Source of the DNA: Chloranthus sessilifolius
Taxonomy: Eukaryota; Streptophyta; Magnoliopsida; Chloranthales; Chloranthaceae
Direction of reading: 5' to 3'
Assembly (NCBI GenBank): GCA_021018995.1
Contig: CM037585.1
Location: forward strand, 120,922,331-120,986,330
DNA length: 64,000 bases
Shown: piece by piece, positions 44,891 to 54,869 of the stretch
Position numbering within the stretch: the first letter of the stretch is position 1
Layout of the letters: each line of letters opens with the position of its first letter
Made by a program: the position numbers and the translations under genes
The notes under the pieces: model-generated
Seen by the model: only the letters and a program-made list of their open reading frames with translations
What the model was told of the DNA's origin: nothing
Databases searched by the model: none

Positions 44891-45790
44891 TTTAAAAATA
44901 CTTGCTTGGTGTGACTTTTTGAAGCCACTTCCTGCTTTCTGACTCAGAAAAGCAGCACTATTGTTTTAGATGTAGTTTGGTTAACACAGCTGCCCAGCCT
45001 GATTTCACTCAAAACAGCTTCCTCCAAAGATGGCAATGGGCAAAAGCTGAAAGCTGCCAAATCCAACTTCCTGCTTTAGTGTTTGCTGGAATCTCTATTA
45101 ATTGTGTAAGACTTTTTGTCACCATCATGACCCCAAAAACAGTATTGCTCCTTTAGAAAATAGTTTTGCCAAGTAATTAAGTTTGACAAATTGGTTTGTC
45201 ATTATTGGACCCACGGTCGTCCGTAGATTCACGGACGTCCGTGACCCTAAAACATATAAATTTTAGGTAGTTCGGGCAGTTTGGTAACTGATCCGAAAAT
45301 CTTCATTCTAAAATTTTTGTTAGTCCAAAATTTTGTCATTGAGATTACTTTTCATCTTTTGATTTCATTCTTTAATCTCTTTGATGTTTATGGGTCTTTA
45401 TGATTTCATGTTTGAGAGTGTAAGACTTGTGTGAGACAAGTGAACCTTCGCAAGAAACGTAGGTTGATGGAAATGTTCACTATGGATAGTATGATGGAGA
45501 AAGGTTGTCATGTTTGGTGATTGGAGTGCTAGGGCATATCATTCCAAAGAAGCACTGTAAAGTTTTTTTTGTTCATAGTGAATTTCTTTTTGGATCTGAG
45601 ATAGATCCCGTGGTTTTTGCCTGTGATGGGTTTTCCACGTTAAAAATGTCTTGCGTACTTATTTTGATTGTGTGATGATTGTGAGTAGATTTTAATTGAT
45701 AAATTTAATAGATTATATTAAAAATCCTAAATATCCCAAATTTTCAAATTGGAAGCTGGAAGTAGGAGGCACACCAAACTGGTATGTGTG
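44891..45790. mobile_element. TIR-type non-autonomous element
   Basis: The left end 'ttggtgtgactttttgaagccacttcctgctt' and the right end on the other strand 'ttggtgtgcctcctacttccagcttcc' form imperfect inverted repeats of about 30 bp. The host block X text continues on both sides when compared with 25140-25270. No transposase. Target duplication unclear. A CACGGACGTCCGTG palindrome and a TATA-like AACATATAAATTT lie at 45229-45265. Confidence 0.6.
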
Positions 45791-46948
45791 TGAGGATTTA
45801 TTACCTGTCAAAGTTGGACATAGCAAGCATGACATGTGCAAACCTGTCCATTTTTATCATTGTTCGTAAGATCATTTGAACATTGTCGGCGACTCAGATG
45901 AGTTTCTGGCACATGCATGCTCTTTTTGGTATTCTCTGTACATAGCAATGGACATACAAAAGCTACAATTAGTTTATATTTACATTTGAAGATGGTTTGA
46001 ATAGTTTATTGAGGGCATCTTTGTGAACAATTGAAATAAAATATGCAAAGCTGACCCTAAAATGATGAAACAAGGGAATGATGGAAATAAACTTGTTTTG
46101 CTTTTATTGTTGTTTCCCCAAGTTGTTTTTTAGGGATTTTTACCAAACGGGGCACATACTTCCAGCTAGAAATAATGGGGAGTGTGACACAAAAAATAAT
46201 TTGAAAATTGATATATGTTACCTCATAAGATATCGAACTAGGTAATTATTATGGGTAATTACATAAATTGGTACCTAATGAGGAAACCCAAATTATCAAT
46301 GTAAATACTCTAAGAGGTAAGAAATGCGCCACCTAGTAATTATCAATAGTGGGAAGAATGTGCCATGTTGGTGGCTGATTAGATTACTTCACTTAAAATG
46401 CAATTTGTTTTCATTATATGTATTCCACCCCTTCGGATGACTTCTTAAAAGAGATCATGAGACTGACCCCTTTGGATGATTTCTTAAAAGAGATCATGAG
46501 ACAGAGCATTCTTAAGTTCTATGCTTTTTACCATTACTCTTTGGTCTGTTCCTTCCACTCTTTTTTTGCAGTCTCTTTTCTTTTCAACCAGCTGAATGTT
46601 CAATCCTGGCCATCACAAAGATTGAAATCGAGATTCAGATTCGAAAAATTCAACGGCAAATTGAAAAAATTCAAAAGCAAGGCAGACCGAGAGAAAATTC
46701 ATATCCATCATACAAAGATTGAGATTATGATTCTAAAATAATTAACGTAGCAGTCAGTATTGAAGGTGTTTTGAGGAGCGACTGGGCACCCCCTTGTATA
46801 CAAAGAAGTTAAATTTAGAAATGCCAATGACCCACTTCACAAAATTGGAGATTTTGTATCACTGGTTCTACTCTTCGCTTTCTGTTCTCAATGAGAAATG
46901 CCATAGGTCACCGAAAAGAGAAACAAGGCTTTGTTGTTCGTCCACTCC
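45791..46948. repeat. Block X remainder and 3' flank of the SAUR at 46949
   Basis: Up to about 46610 it follows block X, including a small tandem duplication 'ggatgacttcttaaaagagatcatgagac' at 46434-46502. From 46620 it matches the SAUR 3' flank at 180-388. The third-class SAUR and its flank, present in the other units, are absent here. Confidence 0.6.
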
Positions 46949-47245
46949 TCACGAGGCCTTCAAACAAGAAGTTAAGTTTAAGAAGGTATCTACTTTGCAT
47001 GGGATTGTGAGACCTCCCATATGATGATCAAAACCAAATTCTTCTTCAACTCTGTTAAGCAATGTCTGAAATAATGGATGATTCAAATAGGATATGGGAA
47101 CAACAAATCGCTTCTTCTGCTGCTCTCCAACATAAACCGCAAAGTGGCCTTTTGGGATATCTCTAACTGTGCCTGCTTGATTTCCATTTAGAGACCGTCG
47201 GATAATCTGTGTGGCATGAACCATCCCGGGCAAACGGATTCGCAT
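46949..47245 (-). CDS. SAUR family auxin-responsive protein
   Basis: Intact, 98 codons, intronless. The ATG is at 47243-47245: [15 protein letters not shown] (Gly2 to Arg and Lys to Thr against the paralogs). The core contains [46 protein letters not shown] and [15 protein letters not shown]. The TATA box and an adjoining TGTCTC core lie at 47352-47367, about 110 bp before the ATG. It is divergently paired with 48359-48655. Confidence 0.95.
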   Translation of the reverse strand: MRIRLPGMVHATQIIRRSLNGNQAGTVRDIPKGHFAVYVGEQQKKRFVVPISYLNHPLFQTLLNRVEEEFGFDHHMGGLTIPCKVDTFLNLTSCLKAS

Positions 47246-48358
47246 GCTTTTTTATGAAACTTAGAAGTCTGGACAACTGAAAACTAATAGATCTCCAGTT
47301 CACAAGTGAAGTTAGATGAAAGACCAGAGGATGAAGATTGAATGAACTGGATGTCTCTATATATAGAGAGAAAGTCATCTGGGCAATCATCACTCTAATG
47401 GAGCAAAGTAGTCCATTGTGGGTCACGTGTCATGTGCCCTCACATGGTTCTGCTTCTTCTGTGTCTTTGCACCAATCTGCATCGTAGTCATTGGAATGGG
47501 TTCCTGCATTAATTTCTACATCATATAGCATCACTGCACAAGTAATGTTTCCAGCAGACGAGTAAATTTTTTAGAGACTTGTTTTGGCATGGATGGCTCC
47601 ACGATGGAAATTGATTAAAATTCAGATAGGATGTGATTTTCTCATATCTCAATTTTTAAAACACTGACTCTACTAGCTGGTGGTGTGATCAACAAATAAA
47701 GATGAAGTGGGGCATGTATTAGCAATCCCAGTTGCTAGTTGGAAGCATGGCATGTGCCACCCTATCCATTTTTTTTCATAGCATAGCCATTTAAAATTAA
47801 GTGGTTATATATGCATTTAAGTCATATGAAGGACCACTCAGTTGCGCTGATAAGAATTGAGTGGAGTAAAGGACTCGCAGAGCCAACCCTAAACAAACAT
47901 AAATAGGTTTGCACTTGCCATGCTTACCCAACAATGGCCATGGATGTCAATCAATTTCCTTTGGAAATTAGAACCACCCTCGGATCCTCTGTGTTGAAAA
48001 TTGTCAGGCAAAAGGTCCGTTGGTGCGTCTACCCAAAACATTGATTATGTGGTAATGAATGACGCTGAAATAAATTCGAGGACCTACCCACAAGATTATA
48101 CTGTAGATTGGTGCCAAGGCAAACAAGTAGCAAAACTATATGAACCCACATGTACACACATGACCCACAATGGCCCCATGCATAGCTCTCTTCACCACTA
48201 TACTCGGTTTGGGAGAGGATTGGCCACTTAATTCACTCTCTATATATAGAGGGAACCATGCCACTAAATTTTCATCCTCTTAGTCCCAAATCTTCTCAGC
48301 TCTCCAATTTGAAATCTTTTTGTTTACATTGTCCAAATTTTGAAGTTCACTAAAAACC
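47246..48358. promoter_or_regulatory. Shared spacer of the third divergent SAUR pair
   Basis: This spacer is 1113 bp. TGTCTC plus TATA lie at 47352-47367 on the minus side, and CTCTATATATAGAGGG at 48237-48252 on the plus side. It is strongly similar to the 31187-32226 spacer along most of its length, including 'acccacatgtacacacatgacccacaatgg'. Confidence 0.7.
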
Positions 48359-48655
48359 ATGGGCATCCGTTTGCCTGGGATGGTTCAAGCCAAGCAGATT
48401 CTCCAACTATCTCTCAATAGAAATCAAGTAGCTACAGCCACTGATATCCCAAAAGGGCACTTTACTGTTTATGTTGGAGAGCAACACAAGAAGAGATTTG
48501 TTGTTCCCATTTCCTACTTGAATCATCCATTATTTCAGTCATTGCTTAACAGGGTGGAAGAAGAATTTGGCTTCCATCATCAAATGGGAGGTCTCACAAT
48601 TCCTTGTAAAGATGAAGCCTTCCTAAATTTAACTTCCTGTTTGAATGGTTCATGA
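48359..48655 (+). CDS. SAUR family auxin-responsive protein
   Basis: Intact, 98 codons. The ATG at 48359 gives [15 protein letters not shown]. It differs from the gene at 32227 by only a few residues (LSLNRNQ for QSLTRNQ, HFTVYV for HFAVYV, CKDEAF for CKEEAF), so the two are a recent duplicate pair. The leader and TATA box (about 48239-48250) are also nearly identical. The upstream in-frame ATG of the other plus-strand genes is not conserved here, which supports the internal start. Confidence 0.95.
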   Translation: MGIRLPGMVQAKQILQLSLNRNQVATATDIPKGHFTVYVGEQHKKRFVVPISYLNHPLFQSLLNRVEEEFGFHHQMGGLTIPCKDEAFLNLTSCLNGS

Positions 48656-49389
48656 GGAGAGGAAGAAAAAAGAGTGTCTTTTTTCTCTTTTGGTGAACCA
48701 TGGTGTTCCTCCCAAGGTTCATTGAGATTGTAAAGTCTGAGAGCAACAAAACCTCCAAATTTTTGTAATGTGCATCTTCACCATTTCCAAGTGTAATTTT
48801 TTTTTTTTTTGGGTGCATATATGGGGGAGCCCAGTCTCCCCCCAAAACAACATCATTTAATACAAGTTTTTGGTTTCTCTCTTTTATTTTTGATGTCATT
48901 TCTTTCTGTGATGGCTGCAAATTTTCTCTCATTGTGCCACTATATCATTTCTGTTTGAAAATTTTCAATCAGTTTTGTTGGTGATGCTGCAAACTTGATT
49001 TTTCTCCCAAGGTCATGCTATCAAATCCCCTTCTGAGAATTACCCAGTCTCGTGCAAGTGCTAAACCCAAGTACCGGTAGGGATTAATCGTAGATGACAA
49101 GTCAGTGGGTTAACTTTTACTAAATTCATTCTCTCTTAATTTTTGAACTTTTACAGGCTATGGTACATGTAAAATTATATGACTTTTGCAATAATATAAT
49201 AAACAAAACCTCCACATACCGGAAGGGAATCCAATGCCAATAATAAATATTAATTCAAAAAAAAATATTGATAACAAGAAATTCAACCAATGCTGATAAC
49301 TAATCTGATTAGCTACAACACCCCAAATGCCAACACCAAATGAGACTAAATAACCCCAACTAGCCATTCTCACCGGCCTTTGGAACCGA
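48656..49389. repeat. 3' flank of SAUR, duplicated, ends at an insertion
   Basis: It matches 32524-33245 up to 'ggaaccgatta', where the 8-kb transposon-virus block starts. It contains the 3' UTR with a T/G homopolymer at about 48800. Confidence 0.7.
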
Positions 49390-49771
49390 TTAGCCCACCA
49401 TTACCACCAGTAGCAAGAACGACTCCAGCTCATCCAGGACACGTTGCTACTCAGAATCATCAGCCCTGACGTCACAAACCAGAAACGTCAGCCATGACGT
49501 CACCCATTATCTTACTTTAAGAAAAAGTATGACATGCGTTGAAAAAGAAGAAAGCATCTTACTGGTGTAAATAAAGAAGTTTGTCTAGATGTGAGTAAAG
49601 GCTTTGAAAAAGGAGAAAGCATCTTTACTATTGAAGCATCTTTACTATTAAGTAGTTTGTTTAGATGTGTGTGTAAAATCTATTTAAAGGCAAAATAACG
49701 ACATTTCTTTTTTGCCATGGTCGTTTTATCTGTTTTCTCAGTCTGTTTTTTCTTTTTAATATATTTTTTAC
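49390..49771 (+). promoter_or_regulatory. Possible viral promoter and leader region
   Basis: Two TGACGTCAC motifs (49468-49476 and 49495-49503) resemble the as-1 type enhancer of caulimovirid promoters. A TATA-like CTATTTAAAGG follows near 49680. The region directly precedes the pararetrovirus-like sequence and is absent from the duplicated SAUR flank. That it is viral is inference. Confidence 0.45.
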
Positions 49772-49882
49772 TTTTAACAAACCGTTTTCTTTTGTTCCAA
49801 GGTTTCCATTTAAATTTTTTCTTCTTTAAACCTTTCTTATATCCCTTTCTTTTAGGGATATTGCATCCTATTTTCCAATTTT
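49772..49882 (-). repeat. 111-bp repeat, minus-strand coat-protein-like fragment (copy 1)
   Basis: It is identical to 50766-50876 apart from one base. On the minus strand it is an open, Lys-rich stretch like the basic region of caulimovirid coat proteins. It stands in opposite orientation to the reverse transcriptase fragment it flanks. Confidence 0.7.
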
Positions 49883-49904
49883 AGATCCTAATATCATAAT
49901 TAGG

Positions 49905-50746
49905 GTGAAACCTATGGTCTATACAAAAATAGACATAGATGAATTTGAAATACAAATTAAAGATCTATTAGAGAAAAAACTCATCAAAACTACAAAAAGT
50001 CCTCATTCTAGCCCTGCATTTTTCATAAGAAATCATGCTGAAATAAAATACGGAAAAGCTAGAATGGTTTTAAATTATAAAAGACTAAATGAAAATTTAG
50101 AATTTGACGGATACTTTATTCCAAGAACAGATGTTTTGATTAACCAAATCAAAGGATCAAAATTCTTCAGTAAATTCGACTGTAAATCAGGATACTGGCA
50201 ATGAAAGTTAGATGATAAATCTAAACCTTTAGCTGCTTTTAGCACTCCATGTAGACATTATCAATGGAATGTCATGCCATTCGGCTTGAATACTACTCCA
50301 CAAATCTATCAAAGATGGATGGATTCGATTTTTGCCCCTTATAAGGATTTTGTGTGGTATATATCGATGATATCTTAGTGTTTTCTAAAACAAAAGAAGA
50401 ACACAAAAAATATTTAAAACAAATGTGCGATATTTTCCAAAAATATGGAATTATCCTCTCACCTTCTAAAATAGAAGTTGAAAAAGAATCAATTGAATTT
50501 TTAGGTCTTATTTTAACACATGATGGTCTAAAACTTCAAGATCATATTATTATAAAAATAAAAAAATTTCCTGAAGAGGTAACTGATAAGAAACAGTTAC
50601 AAAGTCTCTTAGGCTTATTAAATTATGGAAGAAATTATTTGAAAATTTTAGTAGAAAAAGAAAAATCTTTCATAAACAAATTGAAAAAAGAAATAGAATT
50701 TACATGGACAGAAAAAGAAAAAGAGATATTAAAACAAATAAAATAA
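49905..50746 (+). pseudogene. Endogenous caulimovirid reverse transcriptase fragment
   Basis: The plus strand encodes the core of a pararetrovirus reverse transcriptase. Motifs visible in order: SPHSSPAFFI, the FDCKSGYWQ motif, the VMPFGLNTTPQIYQ region, and YIDDILVFSK with the catalytic Asp pair, then SKIEVEKESIEFLG and the start of the connection to RNase H. The family (Caulimoviridae rather than gypsy) follows from the GYWQ-KLDDKSKPLAAFSTP style text. It is disabled by a stop codon just after GYWQ (about 50202), a frameshift just before YIDD (about 50352), and the absence of movement protein, protease and RNase H parts. This is a dead relic; the virus genus cannot be fixed from this. Confidence 0.87.
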
Positions 50747-50760
50747 GATATTGAAGATTG

Positions 50761-50988
50761 TCCTTTTTTAACAAACCGTTTTCTTTTGTTCCAAGGTTTC
50801 CATTTAAATTTTTTCTTCTTTAAACCTTTCTTATATCCCTTTCTTTTAGGGATATTGAATCCTATTTTCCAATTTTCTTGGAGAAATTTATCGCAACATT
50901 TATGACCAAAGTTAGAATTTGTGATTTGATTCTTAACTTGTTTTTTAGCTTTAAGTTCTAAACATCTATCTATTATTAATCTTAGGAC
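50761..50988 (-). pseudogene. Caulimovirid coat-protein-like fragment, inverted
   Basis: On the minus strand 76 codons stay open. They contain CCDKFLQENWKIGF and then a run very rich in Lys and Arg with WKPWNKRKR, which resembles the region ahead of the zinc knuckle of caulimovirid coat proteins. The knuckle itself is missing, because the frame runs into the opposite strand of the reverse transcriptase fragment. The last 111 bp are repeated at 49772-49882. The head-to-head arrangement is not how these genomes are organised, so the locus was rearranged. Confidence 0.65.
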
Positions 50989-51825
50989 TAGCTACTATGG
51001 ACTGTTTTGGGAAGATTTCATGGTCTGTGTGAATTTTAATCTTGAGGAGTATAAAATTTTTCTATACCTAGTTTGCGTCTGTGACGGAAAGGGTGACGAG
51101 GCTATTAAGCCTACATTGTAATGAGCAAACGAATAAGTTAAGGGAAACTAGTCTGATAATGAGGAAAATTTGCAGATGTGTTTTTCGATGAATGATCTGG
51201 TCTACCTCCACAACGTGAACTGATTGTATAAGAATAAGTATCATATCCCAAGAATTGAAGCGTTGTGTGCCTAATTGTATAGTACATCTGTATTTTCAAA
51301 ATAATAAAAAAAAATAAAAAATAAAAAATAAATAAATAAAGAGAATAATCAAGCTATGATGTATTACTGCGTTTTGTTCCCACTTTGGTTACTGAGTTCA
51401 TAGTAATGCCATTGGGATAGACCAATGCATTTGTCGTGTTTATGAATTGTCTAAATCGAGGTTGAAACCACATTTGGACCAGTCCATTGGTGTTTGTGTA
51501 TTCTTTGTCCCATATCGATTTGTGCTTAGTCTTACACGTGTTACGGGAAAATAAGTCGACACGTTATGTTTGTAAATCTGCTTGTTCGACCTATCATTCT
51601 TCAATGTACCTAACATTCGTGTATTGCTCAGTATATTTCAACCTGTTTGATCTATGAGCAACTTAAGATAGAAGATCAAATCCCGCAGGTAAATTATAGC
51701 CCTTAGATATTCTCGTATGACAATGTGGTGAAATCATTATGAAAATGAAGCAATTTGAGAGCGGGAAGAGTTGTTTGGTAGCTAATCATAAATTTCGAGG
51801 ACGAAATTTCATAGGGAGGGGAGGA
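50989..51825 (+). mobile_element. 3' internal end of an LTR element, with polypurine tract
   Basis: The segment ends 'ttcgaggacgaaatttcatagggaggggagga', the standard end of a chromovirus internal region, directly before the LTR start at 51826. Further upstream no domain is recognisable. An A-rich simple repeat lies at 51300-51345. Confidence 0.6.
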
Positions 51826-53198
51826 TGTAAGGACTCAATTTGAAACCAGGTCAGATAGTTAACTGACGGCCCGTAGTTCGATTCTACGAGATCTCATTTG
51901 TTTATTTGTCTATTTACTGACTGATATTAACGTACAACAAACGGGTGGGTCGCATCCACTGAGAAGCATGACGTTTTTACATGACACAAATTTAAATAGT
52001 AAAATGTGTTAAAACCCATTGACTTTGTTCGATCTGTCCATGGAGATTAATTTTGGGCATGCGTGTTATGTGACACCACGACCAATTTGATGGGTTCTGT
52101 GCCATGTGATCGATACTCACACTAATCGTATGATGGTAAGGCTATAGTCTCAGGATCCATTGGATGAAAGATTGAAATGAAATTAGATTTTAGATCTGGG
52201 GTCCTACTAGTACGTTGGTGGGTGAAAATAGAAGGACCCAATCTATTGTCCCATGTAACGTGGTAAAGTCGCTACGGCTATATCATATAATATTTTAGCA
52301 TTAATAATATCATATAATAATATCATATAAGACTATTAAAGCCTAACTAGCTAATAATATAATAATATAATAGCCTAGCTACTAATATAATACTATACTA
52401 GGAGATGTTTATGGAGGTTTAGAGAAAGGGCGAGACTATTGGGGGCGTGGGTTTGTAATGACTACGAGACAAGAAAATGAAAAGAAGATAAAGGAAAAGA
52501 AAGAGAGCCTAAAGAAAAAAGATAAAAAGAAAAAGAGAGAGGGACCCTGAGAGAGAGGGAACCCTAGAAAGAGAAAGGGGTCTAGAGAGAGAAAGTGGTA
52601 GTTCACGACGATGACGAACCCTATATTTGCTTGAGCTTCTTAAGGCCTAGTACATATTCTAATACATTTTGCTTAAACCCCGATTTAGGTTATAGATATA
52701 TTGATTTATCAGTTAGAAATCGATATTTGCTAGAAATCTGATTTTGCTATGTCGTATGTATTTTGGATTATACATCTATGTGCTAGTGAAAATTTACGCC
52801 TGGTATACCTATATAAGATGACTTGTATTTTAGTCGTGGAATATGTGTATGTTGTTAGCCTGGATCTGAGATTTTAATACTTGTAGTAGTAATGAAACTT
52901 GAAAATCAAAAGCAATTTTGCAGTTTATATATTCATTGACATATTAATGCTGGATTTAGGTGTTGATAGCTAGATTGATGTGTTGATATTATATGCTCTG
53001 GGGCATATGAAGGGCATCATGTGGTCTGATATGCTAATTTTATAAACACAGTACAATCGAAAATCAGTCGAATCAGTTATACCTGAATGTGTAAATAGTT
53101 GCTATCTAAGTCTTTTATACTTAATAGCGTAACTATTTGTTACCTGAATCGGTGACACCTGAAAGTGTAAATATTTGTAATCTAAGTCTGTTACACCT
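51826..53198 (+). mobile_element. 3' LTR, truncated, same family as the 3.3-kb solo LTR
   Basis: It begins TGTAAGGACTCAATTTGAAACC after a polypurine tract and runs parallel to the reverse complement of 41200 to about 39850. That includes the TA-rich run (52290-52400), the GA-rich leader (52480-52600) and the first 38-bp units. It is cut at 53198 within the 38-bp repeat, where a minus-strand gene fragment begins. Confidence 0.82.
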
Positions 53199-53906
53199 GC
53201 CGTTGGTCATCCGAGTCATAATCTCCTCAAATCTCACCGTCTCCTCAAAGGGTGGGAAGAGGGTGGTCTCAGGCACAAAGTCCAAATAGCACTCTAGTAT
53301 CTCATGGATGTGGCGACAAGTGAAGGTGTAGTCACGACCCTCAATCTTGGTCGTATCTACGTCATCTCTCAGCCCATCCTCCAAGCCCTGGTAAAGCAGA
53401 AGGACCAATCTAGGGTAGTAGGACCCGCGGATTGGTTTCCAAAGGTTGCCGAGGCTGGCCTTAACTAGGTAGTTTCGAGCCCATTGGGTCTCACCCGCCA
53501 CATCGGGGTTAGTAAACAATTCCACGTCAATAATGTACTCGGTTTCGAAGGTCATTGCCACCCACCATTCGTTTGGTTGGAGTACGTTGACAGGCGGTGG
53601 TGGAGTTGGTGAAGACTCGCGCGAAGACGCGCTCGTCGAACCGGATGTGGTATTCGATGTCGATGGTGATGGAGTCCTCACGGGTGATGGGGTAGGTGGT
53701 GGTGGTGCGGCGTTCTTACGCCGGGCCGGGAGCTTAGACGTTGCCTTCTTCGAAGACAAACATGTTTTAGGCGGCATTTTGTGACAAATATTGCAAAAAC
53801 TAAGGTTTTTGTAGCTTGAAACGGAAAGAAAGTTGGAATCTAGGGTTTTTACCTTAGGTTTCAATCCAAATGTAAGTGGTTTCGATCTGAAATCAATCCG
53901 AAACAC
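53199..53906 (-). pseudogene. Gag-like 'putative plant transposon protein', 5' part
   Basis: The most likely start is the ATG near 53777 (MPPKTCLSSKKA), just behind a leader. A Pro/Ser-rich stretch follows, then a folded domain with NEWWVAMTFETEYIIDVELF, LGNLWKPIRGSYYPRLVLL, and GRDYTFTCRHIHEILECYL. The pattern resembles the plant transposon protein domain found in non-autonomous LTR elements; I am not certain of the family. An open extension to 53906 may be leader. The coding sequence is cut at 53199 by the LTR fragment, and the remaining C-terminal residues of the open frame are LTR repeat read in reverse. Confidence 0.6.
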
Positions 53907-54022
53907 CGAAACCTAGCTCTCCAATTCGCTCGAAGGAGAAGATAGCAAGGCACACAAGAGCCAAAATCAATTTGATTTCGAATGGGGAGAAATCCCCCTC
54001 GATTTACATATATAGGTCCCGG
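53907..54022 (-). promoter_or_regulatory. TATA box and leader of the gag-like gene
   Basis: On the minus strand ACCTATATATGTAAATC (about 54018-54002) follows the palindrome array and precedes a leader of about 100-230 bp. The same order, palindromes then GACCTATATATG, occurs in the solo LTR at 525-2239. Confidence 0.5.
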
Positions 54023-54620
54023 TTCGATTAATCGATTTCCAAAATCGATTAATCGAGTTTCAAAACTAGGTTCAGCCGCGCGAAATTGATTAATAGATTT
54101 CCAAAATCGATTAATCGAAACTCAAAATTATTTCGATTAATCGAAATCGTGGTCATTTAAAATTTTAACTTTTCGAGCTCATTGGTGCGAGCCAGTCGAT
54201 TAATCGAATTTCACTTTGATTAATCGAAATCCCATAATCGATTAATCGAATTTCACTTCGATTAATCGAAATCGTGAAGTTCTTCAAATTTTTCCCAAAA
54301 TTCTCAAGTGACTCGATTAGTCGAACCTCCAGATCGATTAATCGAAATCCCAAATCGATTAATCGAATTCTTCTTCGATTAATTGAAATCGTTTAAATTC
54401 TTCAAATTTTTCTAAAATTCTTAAGTTACTCGATTAATCGAATCTCCAGATCGATTAATTGAATCGAAAATCGATTAATCGAAACCTAATTCGATTAATC
54501 GAACTTTCACTTCTTTAATTTCCTGACTCTTCATTAAATTTCTACTCACTGGTGCATGCCAGTCGACTAATCGACCAAAATTGATTCATCGAAATCTCAA
54601 ATCGATTAATCGATTAATCG
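54023..54620. repeat. CGATTAATCGA palindrome array upstream of the gag-like gene
   Basis: About twenty-five copies of CGATTAATCGA or one-base variants lie in 600 bp, separated by short 'aattc' and 'aaatc' spacers and two diverged 'ttcttcaaatttttcccaaaattctcaagt' units. It is the same palindrome as in the family C LTR (19230-19656). Confidence 0.9.
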
Positions 54621-54869
54621 GTTTTAATCAGATTCTTTAGATTTAAAAAAATTTCTGTCTCCTTTGGTTCCTTGATAAAACATGACAGTTGGTCATTGGT
54701 TCTACAAAATACGTCATCACGGCCATGTTGAGGTTGTGATGCATTCTAACTACGCATTTATTGCATTAGGAACACTAAGTGGATAAAATTATTTCTTTTT
54801 GGATGAATCGATCAAAAGATCGACATTGGATTACTACATATGGTTTTTAAATCCGCAAACATGCTTGCG
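54621..54869. other. Spacer between chromovirus pol and the palindrome array
   Basis: No recognisable polypurine tract or LTR start lies here, so the boundary between the two minus-strand elements is not resolved. Confidence 0.4.

Noticed and set aside
51880..51905. tRNA-like word 'gtagttcgattctac' in the LTR at 51826
   Set aside because: It resembles a T-arm only; no acceptor stem or anticodon arm could be drawn around it.
53133..53198. C-terminal residues of the 257-codon gag-like open frame
   Set aside because: They are the 38-bp LTR repeat read in reverse beyond the junction at 53198/53199.
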